NCBI GenBank assembly: GCA_020912385.1
Contig: CP087214.1
Span: 1,302,001-1,366,000 of the forward strand
Source of the DNA: Neofusicoccum parvum
Taxonomy: Eukaryota > Ascomycota > Dothideomycetes > Botryosphaeriales > Botryosphaeriaceae
Reading direction: 5' to 3'
DNA length: 64,000 bases
The position numbers and the translations under genes were made by a program. The notes under the pieces are model-generated. The model was not told the origin of the DNA. It saw nothing but the letters and a program-made list of their open reading frames with translations, and made no database searches. Below, piece by piece: positions 22,499 through 35,173 of the stretch (positions within the stretch are counted from its first letter, which is position 1; every line of letters starts with the position of its first letter).

Positions 22499-24100
22499 AT
22501 GTTTTCGCGCGCTCTCGACAACGCTCGCGCGCTGCTCTCCCGCTCGCCCTCCCGCTCCGCTCTGCGCGACCAGCAAGACTGCGCCCCGTCGCCCGCTGCC
22601 GACGCCATGGTCACCACCCGCGGCGGCGCCGACACCAACAGCCCGGCGGCCAGCTCTGCGACCCGCTCCGGCCGCAAGCGGTTCATTGACGACTCGGCCC
22701 AGGCGACTCCCACCCGGACCACCAAGAAGAGGAGGTCCTCTGCCGACGAGCAGGACGAGGCCACCCCGAAGCTCGATTTCGGGAAGGACTCGGCTGCTTC
22801 CGCCTCGGCTTCAGACTCGGCCCAGGACACACAAGAACCGGCGCTGTCTGTCTCCACGCCCATCCGGGGCAGGGGCCGTGGCAGGCCGCGGAAGGACGCT
22901 GCGCCAGAGACGCCGGTGGCAGGAAACAAGGGGCAGAAGCCTGAGCAGGAGACTACGGACGATACTCCCAGAGCCCCAGACGCCACGCCTCAAGATGATG
23001 AGTCTGTATATGGAACACCCGCTGGAGACGATACCCCGGCGTCGGTGTACGCAACGCCGGCAACCAACCTCCGCCATGGCCTTCGTGGCGCTGCATGTCC
23101 ATGCCCTCCCCCGGCTTCCGTCACGCCCAAGCCTCGAACCCGCGCCACCAGGTCAACACCTTCCAAGCCGTCCAGGTTGGCCTCGTCACAGACCATTGAT
23201 GAGGACATGGACATTTCCACTCCCAAGGCGGAGGAGCCTAAGCCAGAAGAATCGGCACCTGCTCCCGAGAACACACACATCCGCTTCGGCAGCGAGGATC
23301 CGCCTACCATTCCCGAGCCTCCCGCTGAACCCCCGGCCCAGCAGGAGATCCCTTCGTCGACCGCCGAGCAGGAGGAAGACAGCGACGACGAAGCTCCCGA
23401 GGCGGTGACGGCGACCAGCGCCCGCGAGCAAGCTCGTGCCGCCGAGGAAGACGCGGCGAAGGCCATAGAAAAGTAAAGACCCCTCATCCAACCCACCACC
23501 ACCCGGAACACAATGCTAACAGCCCGCAGACAAGAATCCGAGGCCAAGCGCAAGCGCCAGGACCGCGAAGCCCGCCTCCGCGAACAGGCCACCGCCGCCA
23601 AGAAGCGCAAGCAAGAGCAGGCGCCGCCGCCGCCGCCTCCCACCGAGATCCCGGCCGACGTCGCCTCCAGCACGACCATCCAGGCCTCCGACCCGTCCGC
23701 CCTCCACAAGCGCACCACCAAGCCCGCCTACGACCTCAACAACATCCCCGCTCTCCTGCCCGCCGACCTCCTCGCCGCCGCGCCCGACGTCCGTCCGGCA
23801 ACCCCCGAGCCGGAGGAGGCCGGTTCGGTGCAGGCGGACGCCGCGGCGAGGAAGAAGGAGAAGTTGAACAAGCACCTGAAGTTCCTGGACGAGAAGCCAG
23901 CGAAGGACGTGAAGAAGGGCCCGGTGAAGGTGCGGGTGCTGGAGAAGGGGAATAAGTTCTTGCCGCCCAAGGTCATGAGCAACGGGAGCAAGAGCGTGAG
24001 GGATACGTGGTTGCAGGGGAGGAAGATCAAGGAGACGAGGAAGGGGTCGTTTGGCGGGCTGGAGAGGAAGAAGGTCGGGGGTGGGTTTTTGAGGAAGTGA
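22499..24100 (+). CDS. UTP16/Bud21-like U3 snoRNA-associated protein
   Basis: Two exons, 22499-23472 and 23530-24100, with a 57-bp intron (GTAAAG...CGCAG); 514 residues. The N-terminal half is disordered, with basic patches, an AT-hook-like RGRGRGRPRKD and many SP/TP sites. A coiled, charged segment spans the splice junction (AREQARAAEEDAAKAIEK, then QESEAKRKRQDREARLREQ). The C-terminal part has the conserved order LLPADLLAAAP, KGPVKVRVL, LPPKVMSNGSKSVRDTWLQG and a Lys/Arg-rich end, as in the U3_snoRNA_assoc (Utp16) family. A nucleolar role in small-subunit processome function is inferred. An internal ATG at 22607 (MVTTRGG, context GCCATGG) is a strong alternative start and may be the real one, since the preceding 36 residues look unlike the family. 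Confidence 0.8.
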
Positions 24101-24755
24101 TTGCGAGGTTTGTGCGAGCAGGTTTGGGGTGTGGTTGCATAATGGCATTGCCCGGCGTTCTGCGGGAGCGAGTTGATACCTCGGTTTTCCTCGCGTAAAA
24201 AGTTGTGTATGAAATATTTAAACGGTTGCTACGGACAAATAGCGCTTTACTCGCATTCGGTAGATGAGGGAAATGTAAAGTGAGCAAGCCTCCCCATTTA
24301 AAATTTCCGTATACGTTCTGGTCTGGGCGACTGTCATTTGAGCACCCTTTCAAAGTCGACCGGGTTTGAAGGTTTGAAGTTTGAAGCCTCGACCTACGTA
24401 GTCAGTCCGGAGCGTATTTACACTATGTACACGCCTTCGAGGGCAGATGAAGTACGCGTTCGGATGGCCTTGGGATGCCTTTGGTGGCACAACCAGATCC
24501 AGGCGAATGCTTCTACTGTCCATGGCTTATGACCATTGCATCAGCGCCCGCTGAGAGCTTTGGCCTGTATCCCGGAAGCAGCAGGCCGTACTCCTGATCG
24601 GACTCAAGCAGGCCGTTCCACCTATAAGTACGCGCGCTTATATACCCCGATGTCTCTCTCGGTCATTTGGGGAATCTCGGCTGGGTGTATAACGAAGCTC
24701 TGGACTCTTGAAAAGCGCCATGCTCGATTGCCCGGCGAAGATCTCGAGGTAGTTC
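24101..24755. other. Intergenic 3' flank, AT-rich to the right
   Basis: Base composition falls sharply from the GC-rich UTP16-like coding region to AT-rich sequence. No gene or repeat was recognised. Confidence 0.45.
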
Positions 24756-25498
24756 TTAGGATATCATCTCCACGGCTAAGGGTGGTAAGTCCCGCAGTTG
24801 GTAGAGGTATCGATTGTAAATATATGACAGCTCGACCTCAGGATTTCCACGGCTCGGAGACACGAGACCGTATTTGGGAAGTGAAGTATCCATGAACACC
24901 TGGCGTAGAAACGAAAACTTGGTCATCTGAGTTTGAAAAATATCCGCAATGCCAAAAAAAAACCGGGGGCAGATGTCTCTAAGGTGTAAATTCAATCAGT
25001 TTAGACGTAAAAAAACTCCACGCAAAGTCTTATAGAACTTAAGCCGCTTGTGTGTACTCAAATAATTGGCAATCCACAATGATGGTCGATACTGCATCTT
25101 CCTCGTACTTAGCTCAAGATTGACAACAGTGTGAGTCAGTACTTCGAGGGCACCTTTGGGAAAGTCGAAGAAGGGCTTATCAATGTCCTACGCGTCGTCA
25201 AAAGGGTTGGCAATATCCTCTCTCCTTGATTGAAAGGTTCTTAACCCGTCCATTTTCGAAAGCATGGATAGGAATGAGTTGAATATCAATATCGGAAGCT
25301 GTGTAGAAGTCAACGCCTCCCTCACATTATGTCTCTTTATAATAATAGTCAACGATGTGACATTTTGTAGATGTGGCTGAGGAAAATCGGCGGTAAAATA
25401 GATGTATTTCCACGAGTTCTCAACTATGAGATCGGCATATGTCAGAGAAAGATCAAGACTTGTAGTGTGATGTGTGCGTGCAGCCTTTCCGAAAGAGT
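24756..25498 (-). pseudogene. Decayed coding relic with two in-frame stops
   Basis: On the minus strand one frame stays protein-like for about 245 codons from about 25498 to a TAA at 24756, broken only by TAG at 25188-25190 and TGA at 24996-24998, both in the same frame. Blocks such as LDLSLTYADLIVENSWKYIY, PILIFNSFLSMLSKMDGLRT and LRDICPRFFFGIADIFQTQM have the Leu/Ile/Phe spacing of a folded, leucine-rich (perhaps F-box-type) fungal protein. No splice pair removes either stop. Both could come from C-to-T or G-to-A changes (CAG to TAG, TGG to TGA), as in repeat-induced point mutation, and the region is AT-rich. The 5' end is not recoverable. Family assignment is a guess; the broken frame itself is clear. 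Confidence 0.6.
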
Positions 25499-25980
25499 TT
25501 TACAATAGTGATCATAAAATCATTTATGGTTTAGAAACTGGAGAAGTTAGTTCCGCAGCGTGGCAGTCAAGCTCCGGCGCGTGGTCATGCTCCTGGCATC
25601 GTTTCAATTTCTTTTATCTCTCCTTAATCTAAGAGCGGTACGACTGTGCGATGCAATGAGGAAAAGCAGCCAGAGGGAGACGTGAGAGGGAATTTTATCG
25701 AGACAGGCTTTGAAGGTAGTGAAGCCGATACTCGGAAGTACTGATGATTGGTATAAGCGTGTACTGGATGCTTGTTGAGCGGTTTGTCTGTTGGTGAGAT
25801 TTGAGGCCCCAGCTTTCATGAACGAGCAACAGAGCAGTAGGCGCGTGAAGGCGCTCGGGAGCGAGTCGGAGGAGGTAGAAGTGTTGTGGAAGAAGCGATG
25901 TTATGTGCGATGATGGCAGAATCGGCAGCCACGCAAGTATCGTAAACCCAGCTCCGGAAAGTATTGCAACAAATTCACGC

Positions 25981-26061
25981 ATGGGCAGTTGAAGTACTCG
26001 TCCAGACACATATGTAGTGAAAGGAATAGCTAATCCATCCAGATGAATGCTTCAACAGGCG
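25981..26061. mobile_element. MITE-like inverted-repeat element, copy 2
   Basis: The left end ATGGGCAGTTGAAGTACTCG is the inverted counterpart of the right part ATGAATGCTTCAACAGGCG. Total length is about 81 bp, close to the family average. It lies at the edge of the AT-rich relic region. The best-preserved ends of the family are seen here and in copies 3 and 4. Confidence 0.75.
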
Positions 26062-29000
26062 TTGTTTGGATCGAAGCCGTCCGCAACGAACATCCCATCA
26101 ACCCCGAACGAAAGACAAACCGAAAGAAAGAACCACCCACTTACCCAGAATTCACCGGCATCCCAACCAAAGAGTCTCATGAAATGGCCGAGCCCGCCCG
26201 TCGGCCAGCCAGTCATTCAACACCCAGATTCCCCACCGCACGACCATCTCCTGACTCACCCAACCACCGACCTACCTGAACCCGCTCACCCTGCCCAGCG
26301 AAAAAATCACCGAAACGGCGGCCATCAAATCAATCACAACCATCGTCCCCTCTCATCTCATTGCCCACCCGCATCTCACACCGCTCAAACGACACACGTC
26401 CCGTCAGCAGTCATCACAAGAGCCCGTCGCTCTGGTAAAGCAGTCCTATAGCAATGACAAGCAGCTAATGAGCAGCGAAGCCCCCATCACATGACCCGCC
26501 ACGACTCAAGCACACCATCCCCAATCGAGCCCAACGTTCGCGGCACGGTGCAGATGGTTGACGAAACCATGGCCTGATATTCGTGTCTCAGCAATGCCCG
26601 AGCCGTGGGCGCGGGAAAGATTAGCGCCGGGGGCACGAGAGAGAGGGTCAGAAGTCGTACGGGGCGGGAGAGGGAAAAGGGCCTCGGAAGGGCTCGCTCG
26701 TTTTCGCGAATACGCTTGGATGCATTTTGTTGCTTGTAACGGGTGGCGGCGAGCGGGCGGTGGAAGCAGGGCGGTACGCGTGGGCCGGTCCATGCTCCGT
26801 AGGGCAGGGCAGGGAGAAAAACAACGGGACCCGCTGCAGAGGGTCCGGGGGAGGGAATGCTGGCGCCGCGATTGCGCAGCGGGCCAACGAGATGACGGCA
26901 GTGGTGAACGTTGCTCGCCAAGGACGTGACTGTTACGAGTCGTCTGTGGGGAGGCTTGAGACTCTGACTCTCTTCCTATCGTCGGGGTGCCAGTGCGTTA
27001 AACGCGATTCCGCTAGCTGGCACGCGAGTATTGGTACGCTAATGTGTACGGCTATAATATAGATGCGTGCCTGCTATAGGCGGTGGGTTCGCTACGTGAT
27101 GCAAGACGGTCTGCGACGAGGACGGCAGGTGAGGGGGGAAAGAGAGTGGGGAGAGGACGGCACGAGATAAAGAAAAGCGAGGCACAGCATGTGCGAGACG
27201 GCTGCAGCCCTGCGAAGATTAGCCGCGTCTGCTTGCGATGAGGACTGATAAGTAATCGGAAGAATGATCTGTAAGGCAGACGAGCATGTGGGTTTGAGGG
27301 TGGGCTCGCAGCCTGGGATCTGACGATGGTGAGATGGGGTCTTGTTGGCAGGATTGGCACAGAGCAGCCGTTCGAGCGCGGAGCGAAGTCGGTTCGAGGG
27401 TCGGAGGGGACCAGTGCGGCAGCGCCTCAATTTCCGAGTACCAGACCACCGGAACAGGGGCGGCAGCGCGCAGCAGACTCCAAAGTCGAGGCGTTGGGTA
27501 AGTGAGGCGGACAACGAGGACCAAAGAGGGGCACTGTGCCGTGTGGGAATGGGACCGGCAACGGGGGTGGCAGCGGTTGTGCCGCTCGTGGTTCCATTCT
27601 TCAGGGTCTGGATCGTCGATGTGTCGCAGAGCGTCCGCAGCAGGCGTTGCTTTTTCTATTTCCCCGAGCGTCGGAACAGCCGACGCGCGGGACGGCAGCT
27701 GCGAATTCTCGTGATGCGGAGCAGGCGGCCTGGTGGACGAGAAGGGTCCAGCGGTAATGACGGCGCGGAGCGAGCCAGAGCGGCGAGGCGTGCAGGCAGC
27801 GCTGGAGAGCAACTCGAAGAGACGACGGGCGATTGCCATGACTAGACGGGTCGCGGTTCGGATAACGTAAACGGGCAAGGCGGTAGTTCGTGGCGAGCGG
27901 GAGAGCGCGCATGGGGCACGAGCTGAGAGTCAAGACTCGCAGAGATTGAGCACGAGAGCCGCGAGCGCCACGAGCGGACGCGGCGGACCCAAGATTTCCG
28001 GTCAATCGCGAGGCCGCGGTCACTGCGTCTCCGAGATCTCTCTGAGCTGCATCAGCTGGACGGCGGTGCAATAGATTGCTGGCTCCACCACGAAGGAAGT
28101 CAGGCACGAGTGCGCAAGCGGCGGCGCGAATCATGCTGAGAGCGTGCAAGATCAGCTCAGCCAGTCCAGAACGCCTGATGATACGCGCGACTCGCCGCCG
28201 CTAGGGAATTAAAAACGCGCAATTCGAGCGCAAGAATCAAAGGCTCGCTGCTGCTGATTGCGAATCCGTCCAGCACAAGCCGTGCCTGACTGATGGGCGC
28301 GGCGGGCCGACGTCGACGCGCCCAGATCGCGTCGATGCGGACCGGTCAAAAAAAGAAACAGATTAAAGTTGGAAATGCTAATACTCTTTTTCGCGGACCT
28401 CATGCTGGAGGTGTCGTCACGCGAAGACTGCAGGGCAGGAAAACGGCACCAAGCTTTTCCCGCACTGCGTCAAGGTCGCCAGCGTCGGGAGACGGCCAGG
28501 GTCTGCGGCCGGAAGAGGACTGCTTCAGGCACCCAGCTCCGCATCGGATGGCAGCGAGTCGCGCGGGCGGGCAGGCAACGCCGTTTCATCGACAGCGGGC
28601 ATTGAGAGCGGGCAGCGCGTCCGCGGGCACTGCTGCGGCGCCGGATGGAGATCGTCGCGCTGGGCGGGTGCGTGGGGTCGTGCTGGAGGCCGCCGCGCCG
28701 CGGATTGCACGCGGCGGGCCTGGGAGCTGTGCTGGTGGTGGGAGAGGCGTGCTGCTGTCGACGTGAGGTAGCGGCAGGCGGTGAGGAGCAGGTCGCGCTG
28801 CGGAGCACACGTACGGCGGAGGCGGCGGTGCCATTTTAGCCTGTCCGAAAGCGGTAGCCTGTGAGAGACGAACCGCCGCTGGGGCACCACCACCTCGCTA
28901 CTGCTGCTGCACCCATGCCCGGAAACGCATAGCAGCTGATCATAAGATGTGACCGGTGGGCGTGCCGCTGCAGCAGCCTCAGCGTGACCGCCAGGCACAA

Positions 29001-29558
29001 ACAGGCGCCGGGCGAAGTGTTTCGCGGCCGCACGCAGAGGCGCGCCGACGTCAAGCCCGCCAGCTGCGCGACGGACGACCTGGTTGGCGGCGCGGCGAAG
29101 GTTTGCTGCACCGCGCAGACGTGCTGCCGGCAGAAACGGGCAGTTGGCGGCGCCGCAAGCGGCGGGCATGCGCCCCGAAAGCGCTGCGGGCTGCAGGCTG
29201 CAGCCGGGGGCCGGGGGCCGCGTGCATTGGAACGTGGGCCGCCGTTCCAACAACGCAAAGGTGCCGTCTGCCCACCGGCCCAGGCAGAGTCGCAGAATCG
29301 AGAGGCGACGCGCGCACGAGGGCAGACATGACATGTGCGGCAAGAAGGCGACGCACAGGTGGAGCCGGGCAGTGTTCCTGGCGCTGGCGGGCATTGAGTG
29401 CCGCGCGCAATGCAGGTGCCAATTTGAAATTCTGAGGCCAGTTGATATATCAAACTTGCTGCTACTAGGCACCTCGCGGCTCGTCCAAGCAAAAACTTCG
29501 CCACCGCGATTCATGAGCATTGTTGGTGAGGCTGAGCCCGGTGGGGGCAGCAGCGCCG

Positions 29559-29610
29559 TGGACGCTGGACGCTGGACTCTGGGCTCTGGACTCCAGGCTC
29601 TGGACTCTGC
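29559..29610. repeat. Imperfect short tandem repeat (CTGGACTCTG-like)
   Basis: Repeated GGACGCTGGAC, CTCTGGACTC and CTCTGGACTCTG units follow one another for about 52 bp. The array is imperfect and non-coding as far as can be seen. Confidence 0.6.
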
Positions 29611-30243
29611 GCGCTGGGGGCAGGCTGCACGCTTGGCCCGACAGCGGCAGCGGGAGCTTGCGAGCAGAAGGGCGCTCTGGGAGGATCGCTATTGCTTTTG
29701 GCCTAACCCAGCGCTTTTCCCGCAAAGAGGCGCCTGTCAAAGAACGATCAGCAGCGCCGTTGGATGGCACTGCTAAAACGGGCAGCCGACTATGCGGCCC
29801 TAGTGCATATCGAGCTTCTGCAATCGACACGCCCGCCCGCGCTTTTTTCTGCTGTCTGCTGCTTCTGCCCGTTGCTCCGGCCACACCCCCAACGCGCCCC
29901 GGCGGCTGCGTCTATCTCCGCGTCTATCTTTATCGCGCGGAGGGCGGTCTGCTTAGTCCCACGTATTACGCGGGAGGCAGCGCAGGCGAATACTATGGAG
30001 CGGAGAGGGCGGCCGGCCGGCCGCGCAGCGGGGAGCCCAGCCCGCCCACCGCTCGGCGTTTCAAGCTCTCCAAAAAAGCATCCTCTCGTCGCAACACAAC
30101 CACGGTCTCATCAACCGATGCCTCTTGTCTCACGTCCCTGTCTCAGCTTCCTTGGAACCCGCGACTTTCTAGAAGGATTCCAAACGCTCCCGATATGAAG
30201 TGATGCAACCCTCCACCGCCTTGCGAGCCCAACCCGCCGCCGT

Positions 30244-30278
30244 CTGCTCCTGCTCCTGCTCCTGCTCCTGCCCCTGCT
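30244..30278. repeat. Microsatellite (CTGCTC)n
   Basis: About five to six hexamer units of CTGCTC with minor variation, in non-coding GC-rich DNA. Confidence 0.75.
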
Positions 30279-31412
30279 TCCTGAACGCTCCCGCTGCTGC
30301 TGCTCCCTCTGTCCCGGCGCCGTCTGCTGCCCGCCCTCAGCCTAAGCCGTTGGGAGCTGGCCGGCGCAGAAGCTATGTTGCCAGGCTATGCCCCCTCGAG
30401 TGCTGCATGTGCCTCTAACAGGGCGATGCCCCGGCCCTTGCCGCTACCCTGCCGCTGCGGGGGAACTCGCTCGCCTTGCTGCACGCTGCAGTCCTGTCGC
30501 ACGTGCTTGGCCTGCCAAGTTGCCGCCTGCCCGCTGCAGACGCTGCTAAGTGGGGGAGTTCGTCGGATATGCCTGTTTATTGGCGACGCCGTGCCCAGGG
30601 CTGTGGGCTTCCTGATGCGCAAGTGAACCCGGAACTCCAGATGGAATCGGTTGAAACCTGATACCGGCATCTTCGTCATCTCAAACGCTGCGCTCTGTCA
30701 GCATGTTTAGGCACGATCCCCACTGCCTGCAGCCTTGCTGGCCATCGTAGAAGAAGGAAGAAGAGCGTGCATTGCCGTGTAACGTGCAAACGAGCTAAAG
30801 ACGCTGCTACCTATGTCGGAGTTGTCGCATCCAGAGACATCAAGGGAACCCAAGAACCCAGAAGAAAAGAAAAAATTTCAACGTGCAGCAGTGGACGTAC
30901 GTGACGACGTGCGCGCAAACGTGTGGTATCTACCCAACCAAGAAAAGTCGCAACAGAAGCGCCGTCCATTCCCCATCCCCATCCCCATCCGTCCGGGCCC
31001 AAGATCGCCAAATGAACATAAGAATCCACAGGGAAAACGAAAGGAACAAAGGTGGTATGTGCTGAGCTCGATAGCAAAAAGTGAAAAGAGAAAACATTTG
31101 GCTAAGGCCAAGCTCAGCCTACAGGAGAACCATGATCACCGCTTCCCCTGCCCCTATATTCCTCCCAAAACATAGCCCTTCGTGACATGTCAAATGAACA
31201 CCGGGTATACTGAACTTTCCAATCCGAGGGGTTGCGCCAAAAAATAAAGGAAACCAGAAAATCAAAAGGACCTCCTTACTTTTAATATCGTATGGTGGTA
31301 CATGGGTGTGCGGAACGAATCGAAATAACTCGTGTCAAGTCGTCAGAGGTTGCGAGAAGGATAAAACCGAATATTAGTACGGTAGATGCGGGTCGATGTT
31401 TTTGGGAAAAAA

Positions 31413-34400
31413 TCATTGTTCCTCCATAAGAGCCTCGTCACCGGCCTCGCGCCACTCACGAGAACGCTCGGAAAGCTTTTTGACACCTGCGATGCGTTCT
31501 GCCCAGAGCGATTCGGCCGGAGTGCGGAAAGTGTAGCCCCGCTGAGAGCTGATGGTACCAATGGCTTGCAGCACAGCCTTGCGAGAATCGCGGCCGAAAA
31601 CAGCCGGGTGGTTGATCCACTCAAGAGAGGATTCGAGCTCAGCGTCCAGCGCGAACATGGCGTTGGGGTCGATGCCGGCAGCGGGAGTGAAGGGATTTGT
31701 TTCTGTATTAGGAGAAGGTGTGCGTGGACGAGGAGTCTCGCTAGTCGGCGATGGCTGTGCTGTGCCTTCAGAGCTAGGATTGCTGGGGGGCGCACTCGAT
31801 GGTGGCGGTCCAGGGGGCGGCGGCAGTGGTGGGAGGCCACCCTTCGCAAGTCCCTTCAGGATACTTCTGGTCTCACTAAGGAGGTGGTGGGCACGTTCGT
31901 GTTGACCACGGGATACGAGAGTAAGCGCCCGAGTTAGCATATCGGAAGTGAGAAGCTCCATCCTCCTTTGCACCACAGACGGGTGGGGGGGAATAGGAGG
32001 TGTCATCGGGCGGTTCTTCGAATTCCTGTTCCGGGAAGGAAGCATCGTGATGGCCAGAAGGGACGGACGCGGCAGATGAGAAAGAGTACCCTCGCGCATG
32101 ATGTCACCATAGGTAAGGTCTGCCTGAATCAGAGGGACTTCTTCAACGCTCATGCTGCGTTGATCATCCTGGTCCAATGGCCCTCCGAGAGCTTCCAGAC
32201 CAGAAACGATAGTCTCCCAGGGGTCCTGGGGAAGCTGCTCCGGTGAGCCAGTGTCCGGTGTGATGGCCAGTTGAACGAGGATGTCTATGGCCTGATTAGT
32301 ATTCTTTATTCCCAGTAAATATTGGGATACGTACCTCTCTTGTCACCAAAGCGTAGGTCCCCGAGAGACGCCTCGGCATCCCTTCCGGTTGCCCGCTTAG
32401 TGATCTGCAGAGCCCCGCTGATCTTCACGAATTTTGCCGGAGAACCCTCGGGCAGCCTCAACTTGAGCTTCACGTTCTGGTGCGAAGTCGTCTGCAGCGA
32501 CCCGAGCGAACCGGCTACGCATTCGCGAAGCATCATCCAGTCTTTGACGTAAGTGTACGAGGCCTTAGTACGCGTCGACAGCTCGATCATCGTATCCGGC
32601 TTGTGGGTCAAGCCCAAGCCGAAGGAGTGGATTGTAACCCTGAATAGAAAAGTTAGTTAGTGCCTACTCGTACGTGGGGTGGCCCGGAATGAAGATCAAC
32701 GTACTTAGCAGCTTCGGCCCGCGACACCACGAAGTCAACGCTCTCCGCGTCGGAAGTCGAGGAATCGGAGATGAGCAAAATACTCGACAGCGGATTGGTC
32801 GACCTGCGTTGCATGAGCAGATCCATGGCAACGTTTGCTCCTTCGACAACATCTGCCCGGAGACTCTTCTGCCCAACTGGACGAATCGAATCGAGAACCT
32901 TCGGCCAACCGGACCAAGCTTTCGTAGTCATGCCAACAAGAGGAACTCCGCCCCCACTGGATCCAAAGGTGACCAGGCCCATCCTGTCCCTGGGGCCAAG
33001 ACTTGAGACCAGGAATCTTAGAGTATCTCTCAGGAGAGAAATCTTGAGGCCCTGCATAGAAGATGACACCGGAATGACGACTACCAGGTCGATGGGAACG
33101 TGAATAGACGCCATTGGCCTTTCGTCGCCCGCGCCTACTCGTGAGCTTGTGTACTCAGTCGGTGCAGTAACATTTGACCTCGCCGCACCGTAGGAGTTCA
33201 CAGAGGATACCCTTCTCTTCGTAGATCTGTAGTCTTCTTCGTCGGTGCCCGAGTTGTCCTGCTCCACATCCTGCATGCGCATCGGTGGCTCAGAGTGGAT
33301 GTCGAGGAGCGCACGTTTCCAAAGATCAAGTTGCCTGAGATCGCGGAATTGGAGGTGGAAGGATGGAAGCTCAGCGACGGAGAGACTCAGAGTGAGAATT
33401 GCCTCGTCCGCTGAACATTCGACGTGCTTCAAATGCTTCTTTATCAAGATGGAGCCTTTGAGGGTGCATTTCGGCCTCTTGCTCATCGTGGTCTCTGAGC
33501 CATCCCATTGAGATATCTGATGGCTGCCAGTCGATTTCTTCTCCTTGACGCATATCAGCATGTCGGAGAAGAGATAGCACTCGAGATCCTGCCACGATTG
33601 GCGGTCCTTGCCGACGCGAACGTGGCCATGCAGGCGAAGTTTGCCAAACCTGCATGCGTTAGTGTACGAATCCGATCGTGCGAGAAAGTCTAAAAATACC
33701 TGGAGAAGTCCAATCCGTGCCAGTTATCCACCCGTCCGTGCAGGTCCTCGGTAGCCTCCTCGAGCACTTCGGGATTCATGTAAATATTCTCCAGCGCCCG
33801 CGATGGTGCAGGCGACTTGGCGCGGCCAAGACGCTCCTCGCCATGGATGGACGGGGCGGGTGGCACGGAGCGAATATCCTCGGGATCGGGTCTCCATTTG
33901 CCTTCGGGAACTTCGACCGTGACGAGACACGTCAGGCTCTGCTGCTGGCGCGATCTGCTGACGGTGGGGAATTCGCTGCGGACGGTCACGGTTGGTGGAG
34001 GGATGGGGTTCTTGACGGGGGCGCGGGGGCTGAGAGTGGTTTCCATGGAATGCAAGTCGTAGTCGTGCCGCCGGCCAGTCGGGTCGTATGCGTGTTCTCC
34101 AGATGATGCGACCCCGGTAGCGCCACTATCGCTCCTTGCATGGGCACGCGACTGCGACCTCATCGTCTCCGACCTCGCATCTCGGCTATGTGTGCTGTGA
34201 TGGCTACTGTCCCGCTGGCGCAGGTCGCGGGTGTCATGCGTCGAAACGGACGGGCGGCGCTCTTGGTAGGAGGGTTCGCGGTACTGTTGCTGGTGCTGGT
34301 GCTGGTGCTGGTGCTGGTGCTGGTGCTGGGGCGGCTGGTGGTGCTGCGGTGGCTGCGGGTCCCATGGCGTGGGCGTGTTCGACACGCTTCGTGTGGCACT

Positions 34401-35173
34401 CTGGGGCTCGTTGCCCTGCACCGAGCGCACGATGGTGCTCAACTTCTCTGCTCACAATTAGCTCGGGACGACGCGCGCAGGCGAGAGGCACGCACCAAGA
34501 TCCAGGACATTGCCGCCTCTGCTGGTGTCGAGGGCCAATGGGGCGTTGCAGGTCGGGCAGTACTGCGACTCAAATTCGCGGATGTACTCCCAGAAGCAGG
34601 CCTCGTGGGAAACATGGCCGCACGAGAGCTGCAGGATGCGCTCGCCGCGCAGGGTGTGCTCGAGGGGCTCCTCACAAACGGCGCACTCGCTGCCGATGAA
34701 GGTGCGGTCCCGGCGCGTGCGGTTGCGCTCGATGTCCAGAATGCCGGCCATGCCTCGAGAGGAGTGCGGGAGGTCCTGCGTGCGCGCTGATGCAGAGGCC
34801 GCAGACGATTTAACTGGCCCAGATGACACGGAGTCCGCGCGCGAGCGGGCGGTCGGCGTGACGCTCGAGCGGCCACCAGTGTCGGCGGATTGGCGGGATG
34901 AGCGCGAGCGCGAGCGCAGACCTATGCGAGACAAGTACTGGTGAGCCATCGGGGTTGTTGCGTTGAGACAGGCCGTGGGGCGGCGGGCGAGGGGGATTTA
35001 CTGGTGAGGTGGGCCGCCGGCGGGAGGGAGTCGACGGCTTTCGATTTGGCTTTGGCTTTCTTCCTAGGTTTGGCCAGCAGGCCCAGGTCATACAGATTCT
35101 TCTCTATCTCTGTGACACTTGGAGGAAAGTTGGCGGGTCGGGAGGTGGCCAGACGATCACCGTCCTTCGACAT
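31413..35173 (-). CDS. Far1/Ste5-like RING - PH - VWA protein
   Basis: Six exons fit in phase: 35002-35173, 34496-34921, 33700-34447, 32705-33649, 32335-32639 and 31413-32284; introns are 80, 48, 50, 65 and 50 bp; 1155 residues. Near residues 110-165 is a RING-H2 finger (CAVCEEPL...LSCGHVSHEACFWEY...CPTCNAPL). A Ser/Gln/His-rich stretch with a His-Gln repeat follows. A PH-like fold starts FGKLRLHGHVRVGKDRQSWQ. Next is a VWA domain (PIDLVVVIPVSSSMQGLKIS) whose metal site is degenerate: Pro stands where the first Asp of DxSxS is expected. The C-terminal part starts GDKRDILVQLAITPD. This order of RING, PH and VWA is that of yeast Far1 and Ste5, scaffolds of pheromone MAP-kinase signalling and Cdk inhibition. 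A signalling-scaffold role in mating or hyphal fusion is inferred. The acceptor choices at 34922 and 32285 are set by phase. Confidence 0.85.

Larger units (their letters stand above)
25499..31412. other. Gene-poor region, about 5.9 kb
   Basis: No gene is supported. The left 0.5 kb is AT-rich and joins the relic; an inverted-repeat element lies at 25981-26061. From 26.5 to about 30.6 kb the sequence is GC-rich with many overlapping frames on both strands (for example minus 28525-29520 and 27219-27878), but these have Arg/Ala/Pro-rich chance composition and no domains or conserved splice structure. Short tandem repeats occur at 29559-29610 and 30244-30278. The last 0.6 kb is the 3' flank of the RING-PH-VWA gene. 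Confidence 0.45.

Noticed and set aside
28525..29520. Minus-strand 331-codon frame
   Set aside because: Arg/Ala/Cys/Pro-rich chance composition in GC-rich DNA; no domains, and plus-strand frames of similar length overlap it.
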